From: Pontibacterium sp049603715
GTDB taxonomy: Bacteria > Pseudomonadota > Gammaproteobacteria > Pseudomonadales > Balneatricaceae
NCBI GenBank assembly: GCA_049603715.1
Contig: JBMYSW010000006.1
Span: 1-64,000 of the forward strand
Direction: 5' to 3'
DNA: 64,000 nucleotides
Shown: positions 9,181 to 18,466 of the stretch, piece after piece
Layout: every line of letters begins with the position of its first letter
Position numbering within the stretch: position 1 is the stretch's first letter
The notes under the pieces: generated by a model
Database searches by the model: none
What the model saw: only the letters and a program-made list of their open reading frames with translations
What the model was told of the DNA's origin: nothing
Translations under genes and position numbers: made by a program

Positions 9181-10527
9181 TTGGAACAGCCAGTGATGCA
9201 GCAAGCACTTGAAGGGCTTGATATACACCCAATGCGTGAGTCGCTTTACGCAGAGCTTCACTCGCGTCCGTTTCACGTCATTGCCTCTCCGGCACGTGTC
9301 GCATATTTTGCTTTACTCGCTGATGAAGAAGTGCGGAATGCTCAGTTTGAGCACCTTTTGGAGCTATTTGAGCACAGTGACCAAGATGCACCGGATTGCG
9401 ATGGTTTATTTTATGAGGTGGAGTTGAACGGTTTGCGTATTCGCCGCGAGCGTCACTTGGAGTTTACCACCTACACCTTCATTGATGAGCAGCCACCCAA
9501 AACCGACAACCCATTTGATGCGACCGCACTTCAGCGATTACCCGAAGGTTGGATGGCGCGTTTGCCCGGCCAAGTGGTTTCGGCCTTTCATGTGGCGATT
9601 CAAGATGCCCGAGAAACACCTGAAGACGAATTGCCCGTGGTAAAAAACCACTTTGAAGGCCAACGTTTGATTGGTAGTAGCCCGCAAAACGGCGATGCCC
9701 GTATCTGGACGAGCTTTTTATTACACAGCGATGGCTTGGGGCGCTTTTTGATTTTTAACAAAGCGATGAGTGATAGCCAATTAGGTCGTTTGACTCAGCG
9801 TGTGATAGAGATTGAAACTTATCGCTTAATGACTTTGCTCTCCTTGCCTTTGGCGCGCAAATACAGCCCAGGTTTGAGTGCGATGGATAAACGCCTTGCC
9901 GTGCTCACCGAGCGTTTAACCGCAGAAAAGGGCGTTGATGAAGCCAAGATCCTGTCTGAGCTTACTGAGATGGCGGCCTGGGTTGAGGCATGTCGTGCGC
10001 AAACCACCTTTCGCTTTGGTGCGAGTCGCGCCTATCAGGAGATTGTATCTAAGCGATTGGCTGAGCTTCGGGAAGATGAGGTGTCTGGTCACTTAACCAT
10101 TACTGAGTTTATGACCCGTCGTTTAACGCCTGCGGTGCGTACGTGTGAGTCGGTAAGTGAGCGTTTAGAAAATATGTCGCTGCGTATCGACCGTGTATCT
10201 GACATGATGCGAACCCGCGTTGAGTTGTCGATTCAAGAACAAAACCAAGACTTGCTTAGCTCTATGGATCGGCGTTCACACATCCAGTTGATGATGCAAC
10301 ATACGGTTGAGGGGCTTTCGGTGGCGGCCATCAGCTATTACACCATTGGTTTGTTAAAGTTCTTGATTGATGCGGTGTATGAAGAAACCGGCGGTGCGTT
10401 TGATAAAAGTCTGGTGTTAGGCATCACTGTTCCTTGTGTGGTGGGCTGTGTTTGGTTTGCAACTCGCCGTATTCATCGTCGCTTTTTAAAGCTAGCGACA
10501 GAGCGGGCAGATGCTGAAAGGCACTAA
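9181..10527 (+). CDS. DUF3422 family protein, C-terminally membrane-anchored
   Basis: 448 residues. The N-terminal block HPMRESLYAELHSRPF followed by SPARVAYFALLADEE is the hallmark of DUF3422 proteins. A long helical middle holds FRFGASRAYQEIVSKRLAEL and a coiled-coil stretch near residues 320-370. It ends with two hydrophobic segments (roughly 380-400 and 415-435) and a basic tail, so the bulk is probably cytoplasmic and anchored at the C-terminus. The TTG at 9181 is preceded by AGGGGA at about 7 bases; the ATG five codons later is less well placed. Function of the family is unknown. Confidence 0.85.
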   Translation: MEQPVMQQALEGLDIHPMRESLYAELHSRPFHVIASPARVAYFALLADEEVRNAQFEHLLELFEHSDQDAPDCDGLFYEVELNGLRIRRERHLEFTTYTFIDEQPPKTDNPFDATALQRLPEGWMARLPGQVVSAFHVAIQDARETPEDELPVVKNHFEGQRLIGSSPQNGDARIWTSFLLHSDGLGRFLIFNKAMSDSQLGRLTQRVIEIETYRLMTLLSLPLARKYSPGLSAMDKRLAVLTERLTAEKGVDEAKILSELTEMAAWVEACRAQTTFRFGASRAYQEIVSKRLAELREDEVSGHLTITEFMTRRLTPAVRTCESVSERLENMSLRIDRVSDMMRTRVELSIQEQNQDLLSSMDRRSHIQLMMQHTVEGLSVAAISYYTIGLLKFLIDAVYEETGGAFDKSLVLGITVPCVVGCVWFATRRIHRRFLKLATERADAERH

Positions 10528-10714
10528 ATAAGCGCTTTGAATCGGCGCCGTGAGTGCGGCTAATTGCTTGTTTTTGCAGTGCTAGATAAGAATATTTCCT
10601 ATTTTGCGCTAAATCGGGGCGTTTTTTCACCCCGCTCATTGCGCTCGTAGTTTGGTCGCCCTATATTAAATCTGACCTCAGTGAAGTAGGTAAGATAACG
10701 AATTAGGGAACCCC

Positions 10715-12049
10715 ATGAGTAACTCGCTCAGTAAACATATAGGTATAAATGCATTTGTGTTGCCAGACGCGGTTTTGAAGTCTGTCGAGACGAAAGCTGC
10801 ATTTGATGTTGCCGAGCACACTAAAGAGCCGCTATTTTCTGGCGCGCTTGGGCATTTTGATGCCAGTCAATTTAAAGGCTCACTTCAAGGTTTGTGGGAT
10901 CTTGTGTGTGATGACTTGCGCGCCAAAGTGGTGGGCAGAAGCCTTAACTATTTTAGCGACTGTCTGCATCAGGCAACCTACGCCAGTAAACCCCTTCGCT
11001 GCTTTGAAGATTTAGAAACCAGCATTAGTGAAGAACAGCTGATTGTCGGCGCGTATTTTAGCGGTGTGATTGGCTGGGAAGCACAGCGTCTATTGCGCAA
11101 TCTTGAGCGTGAAGTACGTGATGCGCCTTTCTCTCACAAAACACAATCGCCTTTACCTCAGCGCTTTCATCGTGTGTGTGAGCAAGGGGTGGATGCCTTA
11201 AGAGCTGCTGCTGCCCCAGCGCCCCTCATTGAAGTGGAAGAATATGTCGGTGCATTGAGTTCGCCGCGCTTTCATCGAAATATGGCTCGCGTTGATGCGG
11301 AATTGGCGGATATGCCAAGCCATTACCTGTCGCTTATTGCCCATAAGCTTTATGGCCTGTATATCAAAGCAAGCAGTAGCCGCACGCTTAGAGCTAATAT
11401 CGACTGTGTTGCACCTATTTTGTGGGGCTTGCTACGCCAAAGTGTGCGGATACCCATTAACCATCTCATACAGTCGGATGCAACTTGGTCGCACTTGGCG
11501 GAGCGTTTTTTTCGTTTGGTCACTGTGGCAACGGTTGTTCCCAAACCCTTACCTAGCGAATACCTCTCGCAGCTTATTCAAAATGTGGTCAGCCCATATG
11601 GGCAAGCACAAGCCGATACATGTTGTGAGTCCGAGCGGCTGATGCAAGTTTGCGCCTTAAAAGCCTTGGTTCCTCATATTCGCCAAGTGCCAGAAGGCTG
11701 TTTGCAAAACCTTGTATTGGCAGCGATGCATTTGTATCTGTCGGCGTCACAACGCAGTAGTGGCCACAGCCGTTTTAACTGTTCAGCTGTGGTGTTTATT
11801 CCGGGCTTACTGCGCGCGTTATCGTTCCGTGCGACACGACCTTTTGTGCAGGCGTTGGTGAACGATGAGGTTTTGCGTTATCAGATACTTTCGCCAGTGT
11901 TGCTGCGTCGTTTGCGAGTGTTATCGCAGCAAATCGAGCTGCGCCACAGTCAAGGTATGTTCGCGGGCTCGCTTATACGTGCTTTGCGTAACGAGCGAGA
12001 AGAGCCTGCTTTTTTTGCGCTCTTGGAAGAGAGGCGGGGCGATAAGTAG
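10715..12049 (+). CDS. Uncharacterised 444-residue helical protein
   Basis: Starts ATG 10715 after AGGGAACCCC. The sequence is almost wholly alpha-helical in appearance, with paired-helix segments resembling a HEAT/ARM-like solenoid, no signal peptide and no transmembrane segment. Cys and His are scattered without a metal-binding pattern. A basic C-terminal part (residues about 390-430) carries several Arg residues. I recognise no family. It is a single gene with its own 187-bp upstream region and is convergent with the beta-glucosidase gene. Confidence 0.7.
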   Translation: MSNSLSKHIGINAFVLPDAVLKSVETKAAFDVAEHTKEPLFSGALGHFDASQFKGSLQGLWDLVCDDLRAKVVGRSLNYFSDCLHQATYASKPLRCFEDLETSISEEQLIVGAYFSGVIGWEAQRLLRNLEREVRDAPFSHKTQSPLPQRFHRVCEQGVDALRAAAAPAPLIEVEEYVGALSSPRFHRNMARVDAELADMPSHYLSLIAHKLYGLYIKASSSRTLRANIDCVAPILWGLLRQSVRIPINHLIQSDATWSHLAERFFRLVTVATVVPKPLPSEYLSQLIQNVVSPYGQAQADTCCESERLMQVCALKALVPHIRQVPEGCLQNLVLAAMHLYLSASQRSSGHSRFNCSAVVFIPGLLRALSFRATRPFVQALVNDEVLRYQILSPVLLRRLRVLSQQIELRHSQGMFAGSLIRALRNEREEPAFFALLEERRGDK

Positions 12050-12114
12050 GCATCTAGCTGTATCTAAGTGTGCCTAGTTACCGCCCTTTCAAGTTCACCA
12101 TGTAACCTGCAGTA

Positions 12115-13458
12115 TTAGCGCTGGCTGATAAATGCTTTATAAGCCAAGCCGCTGTCCTTAATCGTGCGTGTTTGGCTGGTGTAGTCCACATAAACCAAGC
12201 CAAAGCGCTTGCTGTAGCCTTCGGCCCATTCAAAGTTGTCCATCAAGCTCCAAGCAAAATATCCGCGAACATCCACCCCTAGCTCAATCGCATCATGAAC
12301 AGCGTTAAGGTGGCTGTTTAAGTAATTGAGCCGCTGGGTGTCGTGTACTTGGCCCTGCTCGAGTTGATCGGCAGTGGCTGCGCCATTTTCAGTTATAAAG
12401 AGGGGCGGTAGTTTGTAGGTGGTATTTAGCTCTACCAATAGCTCGGTAAAACCTTGAGGGCATACCTCCCAGCCAATGTCAGTGTATTCGATGTTATTTT
12501 GATTTGGGTTTTTAACATCGGTGTAGCGGTGTTGGGCATCAAAACGATTGTGGTTACAGGTGTAGTAATTTAAACCTAAAAAGTCGATGTGGGCGCTAAT
12601 GGTTTCGAGGTCGCCCTCTGCGATGAGGGGTTTGTAGACGCTCAGCTCCGTATCCAGCAATTTAGGGTAACGCCCTTGGAGTAATGGGCTAATAAAGAAG
12701 TGATTATCCAACGTGTCGCGAACCGCCGCGGCGTATACGTCATCGCTGCTTTTAGACGCAGGGTAGGTGCGGTTCATATTGAGCACGATGCCAACGGTGG
12801 CATTTTTCGCTTGTTTACGAATGCGGGGCACCGCAAGACCATGGGCGAGTAAAATATGGTGTGCCGCTTGGCGGCCCGCTTGTATGCTTGTTTTACCCGG
12901 AGCATGAATACCTTCTTCATACCCCAGAATAGCGGCGCAGTAGGGCTCGTTAAAGGTGGCCCAAGTATCAACCCAAGGCGAAAGCTCTGAAACCGTTAGC
13001 TCGGCGTAATGAGCAAAAGCGTAGGCCGTTTCGCGATTGAGCCAGCCGCCTTTGTCTTCTAAGTGCTGCGGGAGGTCCCAGTGATAGAGGGTGACATAGG
13101 TTTTTATTCCTTTGGCTTTTAGGCCCTGCAACAACTGGCGATAAAAAGCGATGCCCTTTGGGTTAATCGCCCCTTGAGCGTCCATGACTCTTGGCCACGC
13201 AATAGATAGCCGGTAAGCGTCTACGTTGAGCGATTCGATGAGGTCAATATCTTCTTGCCAGCGATGGTAGTGATCGCAAGCGACGCTGCCATCATCACCA
13301 TTTTTTACGCGGTTAGGTTCATTGCAAAAGGTGTCCCAGATGCTAGGGAGGCGACCATCCGTAGTGTTAGCGCCTTCAATTTGAAATGCGGCGGTTGCAA
13401 CGCCGAAGGTAAAATCCTTCGATAGCAGCTTTGAGTGAGCAGGTACCTGAATGCGCAT
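12115..13458 (-). CDS. bglA: Glycoside hydrolase family 1 beta-glucosidase
   Basis: 447 residues, typical for GH1. The (beta/alpha)8 enzyme hydrolyses beta-linked glucosides such as cellobiose with retention. The acid/base glutamate is in TWATFNEPYCAA, the nucleophile in FITENGAA, and the aglycone-site block near the C-terminus is SLMDNFEWAEGYSKRFGLVYVD. There is no signal peptide, so it is cytoplasmic and would act on imported disaccharides. The ATG at 13458 is used because GAGG lies 6 bases upstream; a longer frame reaching 13506 has no such site. No transporter or LacI-type regulator lies beside it. Confidence 0.92.
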   Translation of the reverse strand: MRIQVPAHSKLLSKDFTFGVATAAFQIEGANTTDGRLPSIWDTFCNEPNRVKNGDDGSVACDHYHRWQEDIDLIESLNVDAYRLSIAWPRVMDAQGAINPKGIAFYRQLLQGLKAKGIKTYVTLYHWDLPQHLEDKGGWLNRETAYAFAHYAELTVSELSPWVDTWATFNEPYCAAILGYEEGIHAPGKTSIQAGRQAAHHILLAHGLAVPRIRKQAKNATVGIVLNMNRTYPASKSSDDVYAAAVRDTLDNHFFISPLLQGRYPKLLDTELSVYKPLIAEGDLETISAHIDFLGLNYYTCNHNRFDAQHRYTDVKNPNQNNIEYTDIGWEVCPQGFTELLVELNTTYKLPPLFITENGAATADQLEQGQVHDTQRLNYLNSHLNAVHDAIELGVDVRGYFAWSLMDNFEWAEGYSKRFGLVYVDYTSQTRTIKDSGLAYKAFISQR

Positions 13459-13758
13459 AAATAACCTCGGAGCGTGACAATTGGCAGTTAAAAAGAGTGT
13501 TTGCACGTTAATGAAAGGCGGCGCTTTTGGTCAATACGAGAAGTGGTAATTAAGCAGAATAAAGGCAATTAAGTTATTTTTAAGGTTTTTAATCGTGTTT
13601 TGGGCGATTTTTTATTTTGATCTTAAGTTATTAAGATGTGGGTGGCGGGGGTGTGTTTGGTAATTTAGCGAGGCAAACGCTATGATGCTGCAATTCAGGC
13701 AGTCACCCGTTTCGGATACTTATTTTATGTGGCTGTTAAACATTTAAAGGTGTGATTG

Positions 13759-14070
13759 ATGCAAACGGTATTAGAACAAAAGTTAGCGGAAGGTTTGGTT
13801 TTGGCGCATTTAGAGGTGCTTAACGAAAGTCATATGCACTCGGGGCCTGCAACGGACAGCCATTTTAAAGTGACAGCTGTGTCGAGCGACTTTGAAGGTA
13901 AGCGTTTGGTTCAACGTCATCAGTTGATCTATGGACTCTTGGCTCAAGAGCTTGCAGGGCCGATTCATGCCCTTGCTATGCACCTGTATACCCCAGAGGA
14001 GTGGCAGGCGCGTGGTGAAGCTGCGCCTTTGTCACCTAAGTGCGCAGGCGGCGTGGGTAGTCGGGGCTAA
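13759..14070 (+). CDS. BolA family protein
   Basis: 103 residues. The BolA fold is seen in HLEVLNESHMHSGPATDSHFKVTAVSSDFEGKR (motif positions about 18-50) with the invariant His of the C-terminal half in PIHALAMHLYTPEEW. BolA proteins pair with monothiol glutaredoxins in Fe-S handling and can bind DNA. ATG 13759 has AAAGG about 8 bases upstream. The 250 bp before it (13507-13758) is AT-rich, with one short inverted repeat (AATCG/CGATT) followed by T residues. Confidence 0.88.
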   Translation: MQTVLEQKLAEGLVLAHLEVLNESHMHSGPATDSHFKVTAVSSDFEGKRLVQRHQLIYGLLAQELAGPIHALAMHLYTPEEWQARGEAAPLSPKCAGGVGSRG

Positions 14071-14351
14071 GGTGATATCCATAGAGGTTTAAATATTTTC
14101 ACTTTTTGGATGTAATTGCATTATAAAACAGCGGGTTAAATCACAGTTGAACAAATTTATTAACCTAATAAGTGTTAAATTGTCACTAGTGATTTGCTCG
14201 GGTGTTGCATAAAATCCTTGAGCTATAAGTGTTGATGCCGACAGCCCTATATAAAGTGCCGAGCCGATAAATAGCTGGGCGAGCATGACTAAGCGCTGTC
14301 AGCGTAAAAATCGCTTTTTTGCTTTTGGATTTGAGAGGTCTTTAGAACTTA

Positions 14352-15083
14352 ATGCAACTCGTCGTAAACTTTATCGTCGCAAATTGGCTGAACATTGTTG
14401 CCTTAATTTGGTTTTTAGTGTGCTTTAACGGCTACATGATTTATTCCAAAAGACAAAGTTACTCCACTGCTTGTTTGGCCAGTGTCATGCATCTTTGTCG
14501 AATGGAATGGATGCGACGGGTATGCGACCGTGAGAATCGAATTGCAGACACGGCAGCGGTGGCTAACTTAGAAAAAAGCGTTTCGTTTTTTGCGTCCACC
14601 ACCATGCTTGTATTGGCGGGTTTGGTGACGGTTTTGGGCTCTACTGAAGAGGCGAGCCAAGTAATTGCCGATTTACCTTTCTCTGTGCCTGCGACTCAGC
14701 AGGAGTGGGAAATTAAGCTGATGGTGGTGATTACGCTCTTTGTTTATGCGTTTTTTAAGTTTACTTGGAGTTTGCGTCAATACGGCTTTGTGTCGGTGAT
14801 GATTGGCGGTGCGCCGAATGCAAACGAAAATGCGACAGACACCGAAAAAGAAATTTTTGCTAATCGTGCCGCTAAAATGACCTCTATGGCGGCAAACAAT
14901 TTTAATACTGGCCTTCGTAGTTATTACTTTAGCTTGGCGATGTTAGCCTGGTTTGTTAACCCTTATCTTTTTATGGCCGTTTCGGCAGGTGTGGTGTTCG
15001 TTCTTTATCGACGCGAGTTTAAGTCCAGTACACTCCGCTCCTTGATGATGAGCCGCAGCGCTAGTTTTAGTCGTAACGACTAA
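14352..15083 (+). CDS. DUF599 family inner-membrane protein
   Basis: 243 residues with four to five membrane segments (about 8-28, 76-95, 120-140, 188-205, 207-225). The conserved features are the RENRIADTAAVANLEKSVSFFAST stretch after the first loop and FTWSLRQYGFVSVMIGGAP. DUF599 proteins are uncharacterised. GAGAGG lies 13 bases before the ATG, rather far, so the start is probable rather than certain. The 14071-14351 region upstream is AT-rich and has no convincing gene. Confidence 0.85.
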   Translation: MQLVVNFIVANWLNIVALIWFLVCFNGYMIYSKRQSYSTACLASVMHLCRMEWMRRVCDRENRIADTAAVANLEKSVSFFASTTMLVLAGLVTVLGSTEEASQVIADLPFSVPATQQEWEIKLMVVITLFVYAFFKFTWSLRQYGFVSVMIGGAPNANENATDTEKEIFANRAAKMTSMAANNFNTGLRSYYFSLAMLAWFVNPYLFMAVSAGVVFVLYRREFKSSTLRSLMMSRSASFSRND

Positions 15084-15122
15084 CGCGGCTAACTCGACCG
15101 CCTCTGTTAGCCGCTGTGCATG

Positions 15123-15153
15123 CGCCTCGTCCCTTTGGGACGGGGCGTTTTTA
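15123..15153 (+). terminator. Terminator after the DUF599 gene
   Basis: Stem CGCCTCGTCCC / GGACGGGGCG around TTTG followed by five T residues. Confidence 0.85.
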
Positions 15154-15195
15154 TGTCTGCTATCTGATGTTTTCAACAGGTTTTTTGATCAAGCC

Positions 15196-15224
15196 CTTGA
15201 AATCTAACGGGGCGACCGCATCTA
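15196..15224 (+). promoter_or_regulatory. Heat-shock (sigma-32) promoter of htpG
   Basis: CTTGAAA at 15196-15202 matches the sigma-32 -35 consensus. After 13 bases comes CCGCATCT at 15216-15223, seven of eight positions matching CCCCATNT. It lies about 70 bp before the htpG start codon. Read directly from sequence; the heat-shock role is inferred from the known regulon. Confidence 0.75.
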
Positions 15225-15293
15225 CACTGCATTAACAAAGAGCAGGCGGTTGCCTGTGTGAGTTAACCTAACTGAGAGATCGGAAGTAAAGAA

Positions 15294-17216
15294 ATGACCA
15301 GTGTAAATCAAACCGAAACTCATGGCTTTCAAACAGAAGTAAAGCAGCTCCTCAACCTTATGATTCACTCTTTGTACTCTAACAAAGAGATCTTTTTACG
15401 TGAGTTGGTATCCAATGCATCGGATGCCGCTGAAAAGCTTCGCTTTGAGGCTTTGTCGAACGGCGATTTGTACGAAAACGATGGCGACCTTCGCATTCGT
15501 TTGTCGTTTGATAAAGACGCTAAGACCGTCACTATCGACGATAACGGCATTGGCATGACTCGTGACGAAGTAGTAGAGCACCTGGGTACGATTGCTAAGT
15601 CAGGCACGGCTAAGTTCTTCTCTGAATTGACAGGTGACAGTGCTAAAGACAGCCAGTTAATCGGTCAATTTGGTGTGGGTTTCTACTCTTCTTTTATCGT
15701 TGCCAAAAAGGTAGACGTATACACCCGTAAAGCCGGTGTGCCAGCAAGAGAAGGTGTATTGTGGAGCTCTGAGGGTGAAGGCGAATTTAGCCTGTCTACC
15801 ATTGAAAAGGCGTCTCGTGGTACCACGATTGTATTGCACCTTAAAGAGGGCGAAGAAGAGTTTGCTGATAACTGGCGCCTTCGTAGCCTAATCCAAAAAT
15901 ACTCTGACCACATTGCCATTCCAGTGGTAATGGAAAAAGAGAGTCTGGAAGCCGAAACTGCTGAAGGCGAAGAGCCAAAGGCGTCAGAAGCACCTGAAGA
16001 CGAAACCGTTAACTCAGCCACTGCACTGTGGACGCGCTCTAAGGGTGAGCTGAAAGACGAAGACTACCAGTCGTTCTACAAGCACATTGCATCTGACTAT
16101 CAAGACCCGCTGACATGGGCGCACAACCGCGTTGAGGGTGGCTTAGAGTACACTAGCTTGTTGTTTGTGCCTGAGCGCGCACCGTTTGACCTGTGGAACC
16201 GTGAAGCGCCAAAAGGCCTTAAGCTTTACGTTCAGCGCGTATTTATTATGGATCAGGCGGATCAGTTCTTACCGTTATACCTGCGCTTCATTAAAGGTGT
16301 AATCGACACTAAAGATCTATCGCTTAACGTATCACGTGAGATTCTTCAAAAAGACGCTAAGGTTGATAAGCTACGTGCTGCGCTAACCAAGCGTTCGTTG
16401 GATACGTTGGCGAAGCTGGGTAAAAACCACCCAGAAAAATACGCGACTTTCTGGAAAGAGTTTGGCCAAGTTATTAAAGAAGGCCCAGCTGAAGATCATG
16501 CAAACCGCGAGAAGATTGCTGGTTTGATGCGCTTTGCGTCAACGCATACAGACTCAAAAGAGCAGAATGTCTCTTTGGCTGACTATGTGTCACGCATGAA
16601 AGAAGATCAGCAGAAGATCTACTACGTTGTTGCAGACAACTACAACACCGCAAAAAGCAGCCCGCACCTAGAGATCTTTCGTAAGAAGGGTATCGAAGTG
16701 CTCCTTATGACTGACCGCATTGATGAATGGATGATGGGTCACCTCTTTGACTTTGATGGTAAAACCTTCCAAGACGTCACTAAAGGCGAGTTGGACTTGG
16801 GTGAAACCGAGACTGAAGAAGAGAAGAAGGCGCAAGAAGAAGTTGCTAAGGCAAAAGAAGGCTTGGTTGAGCGTATCAAGTCTGCACTGGGTGATGGTGT
16901 ACAAGAAGTGCGTGTGACTCATCGCTTGACTGACTCGCCTGCATGCTTAGTGGTGGGCGACCATGATATGGGGGCTCAAATGCGTCGTATTATGGAAGCA
17001 GCAGGTCAAGCAGTTCCAGATGTTAAGCCAATCTTTGAAATCAACCCAGATCACTCACTCATCAATAAGCTGGATTTAGAAGTAGACGAAGATCGCTTTG
17101 TAGACTTAACGCAAATCATCTTTGATCAGGCGAATTTGGCTGCTGGTGGCCAGTTAGAAGACCCAGCCGCCTACGTTGCGCGCCTAAACAAGCTGTTGCT
17201 TGAGTTAAGTGCTTAA
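15294..17216 (+). CDS. htpG: Chaperone HtpG (bacterial Hsp90)
   Basis: 640 residues, the usual length. The N-terminal GHKL ATPase shows RELVSNASDAAEKLRF, DDNGIGMT and GQFGVGFYSSF. The middle domain has LYVQRVFIMDQ and SLNVSREILQKD, and the C-terminal dimerisation domain follows. The charged linker (near 220-245) is short and acidic, as in bacterial Hsp90s. It refolds and holds client proteins in the cytosol together with DnaK. Flanked by a sigma-32-like promoter and its own terminator, so monocistronic. Confidence 0.98.
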   Translation: MTSVNQTETHGFQTEVKQLLNLMIHSLYSNKEIFLRELVSNASDAAEKLRFEALSNGDLYENDGDLRIRLSFDKDAKTVTIDDNGIGMTRDEVVEHLGTIAKSGTAKFFSELTGDSAKDSQLIGQFGVGFYSSFIVAKKVDVYTRKAGVPAREGVLWSSEGEGEFSLSTIEKASRGTTIVLHLKEGEEEFADNWRLRSLIQKYSDHIAIPVVMEKESLEAETAEGEEPKASEAPEDETVNSATALWTRSKGELKDEDYQSFYKHIASDYQDPLTWAHNRVEGGLEYTSLLFVPERAPFDLWNREAPKGLKLYVQRVFIMDQADQFLPLYLRFIKGVIDTKDLSLNVSREILQKDAKVDKLRAALTKRSLDTLAKLGKNHPEKYATFWKEFGQVIKEGPAEDHANREKIAGLMRFASTHTDSKEQNVSLADYVSRMKEDQQKIYYVVADNYNTAKSSPHLEIFRKKGIEVLLMTDRIDEWMMGHLFDFDGKTFQDVTKGELDLGETETEEEKKAQEEVAKAKEGLVERIKSALGDGVQEVRVTHRLTDSPACLVVGDHDMGAQMRRIMEAAGQAVPDVKPIFEINPDHSLINKLDLEVDEDRFVDLTQIIFDQANLAAGGQLEDPAAYVARLNKLLLELSA

Positions 17217-17252
17217 CGTAAACGCTAAAATCTAGCCGTTATTGGTTTATCA

Positions 17253-17286
17253 AAGCCTCGCAGTGTTTTGCTGCGAGGCTTTTTTA
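17253..17286 (+). terminator. Terminator of htpG
   Basis: Ten-base stem AGCCTCGCAG / CTGCGAGGCT with loop TGTTTTG, followed by T6. The 17287-17656 stretch after it is AT-rich, holds no gene and presumably carries the promoter of the next gene. Confidence 0.92.
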
Positions 17287-17656
17287 TGCCTGTCTTAAGC
17301 GGTTCGGTGTGGCCTATGATGGTGCAAAAGTAGCAGTTGGCTTTGTTTTTGTGCTTAATTTCTTCGGGTGTGTTTTAAACGCTTGTTAGGTTTGGGTTGA
17401 GCTGGCGCAAAGAGTTGTAGTTTTTGTTTGAAATATTTGAAGTAATTGTAAGTGGTTGGTTTAGGTTTTAGCTGCAAGTGCGTAATGACGTTTCGTTAGA
17501 TTATACGTTTAAAGAGTTAATTTCGTCTAAAGTGTCGCTAAATGATGCGATAATAATTAATACTTATCATATGGAATTTCTAATATAATCCCTAGTGATG
17601 ACATTGTGTCACTGGTAAGCTAAAGGGCTTATGTAGTCCGAGCTAGGAAGTTTTGT

Positions 17657-18433
17657 ATGAATCGTACGTTTGAAAGTCAAGCGCAGCGGCAACGCAGTAA
17701 CTTGTTTGACTTGCTAAAAAAAGTGCTAAAAGCTCGAGGAATAACCTACATGGAAGTAGCGCGGTTGCTAGAGGTTTCTGAGCCAACCGTGAAGCGCCTG
17801 TTTCAAGAGCAGGACTGTAAGCTTAGCCGTTTGGTGGAATTGTGTGACCTTTTGGGAATGAGTATCGCTGACCTTGTAGAAATGGGTGAGCGTGATGATC
17901 GATCTGTCACTACATTGACGCCTGAGGTCGAGGCTCAGCTGGCAAATGATGCTGGCTTGATGTCGTTTTTTATGCTGTTGGTTAATCATTACAGTGTTGC
18001 GAGTATTTGTGACTTGAATGAGCTGCCGCCGGCGGATGCAGTGCACTATTTACAAGACTTAGAGCGTCTTGGTTTGATTCAGCTGGGGCGTGGGAACCAA
18101 GTGCATTTTAATGTTGCTCGCCCGATCCGCTGGAATGAAAATGGTCCGTTCCATAAGGCGCTTGAAAAAGTAAACTGTCAGTTTGTGTCGCAGGCGATGA
18201 ATGAGCATACAGGGGCAGGGTATCCGTTTTTCTCTTCAAATCGTTTGCTAAGTGAAGCCAGTATCCATCGCTTAAATTTGCAACTCGATGCGCTCTACGA
18301 GCAGTATCAAAAGCAGGCGAATTTAGATCAGCTCCACTTTGCTAGCCATCAGCTTAAGCCTTATCAACTCCTTGGGACAATTGCGCCCATTGATATTCCA
18401 CGCTACTTTAAAGTGCCGCGCTACACTCGTTAG
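17657..18433 (+). CDS. XRE-family transcriptional regulator with long C-terminal domain
   Basis: 258 residues. The Cro/C1-type helix-turn-helix fills about residues 17-72 (LFDLLKKVLKARGITYMEVA, then RLLEVSEPTVKRLFQEQDCK and LCDLLGMSIADLVEM). The C-terminal 180 residues are helical, include a winged-helix-like block (DAVHYLQDLERLGLIQLGRG) and have no recognised ligand domain. AGGAAG precedes ATG 17657. Target genes are unknown; it is convergent with the MocR gene. Confidence 0.85.
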   Translation: MNRTFESQAQRQRSNLFDLLKKVLKARGITYMEVARLLEVSEPTVKRLFQEQDCKLSRLVELCDLLGMSIADLVEMGERDDRSVTTLTPEVEAQLANDAGLMSFFMLLVNHYSVASICDLNELPPADAVHYLQDLERLGLIQLGRGNQVHFNVARPIRWNENGPFHKALEKVNCQFVSQAMNEHTGAGYPFFSSNRLLSEASIHRLNLQLDALYEQYQKQANLDQLHFASHQLKPYQLLGTIAPIDIPRYFKVPRYTR

Positions 18434-18466
18434 TGGATTGCAGCGCAGCGCTTTTGTGTGCTTTAT

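Noticed and set aside
14089..14286. 65-codon minus-strand frame with a hydrophobic start
   Set aside because: AT-rich, no ribosome-binding site, odd composition and sits in the promoter region of the DUF599 gene.
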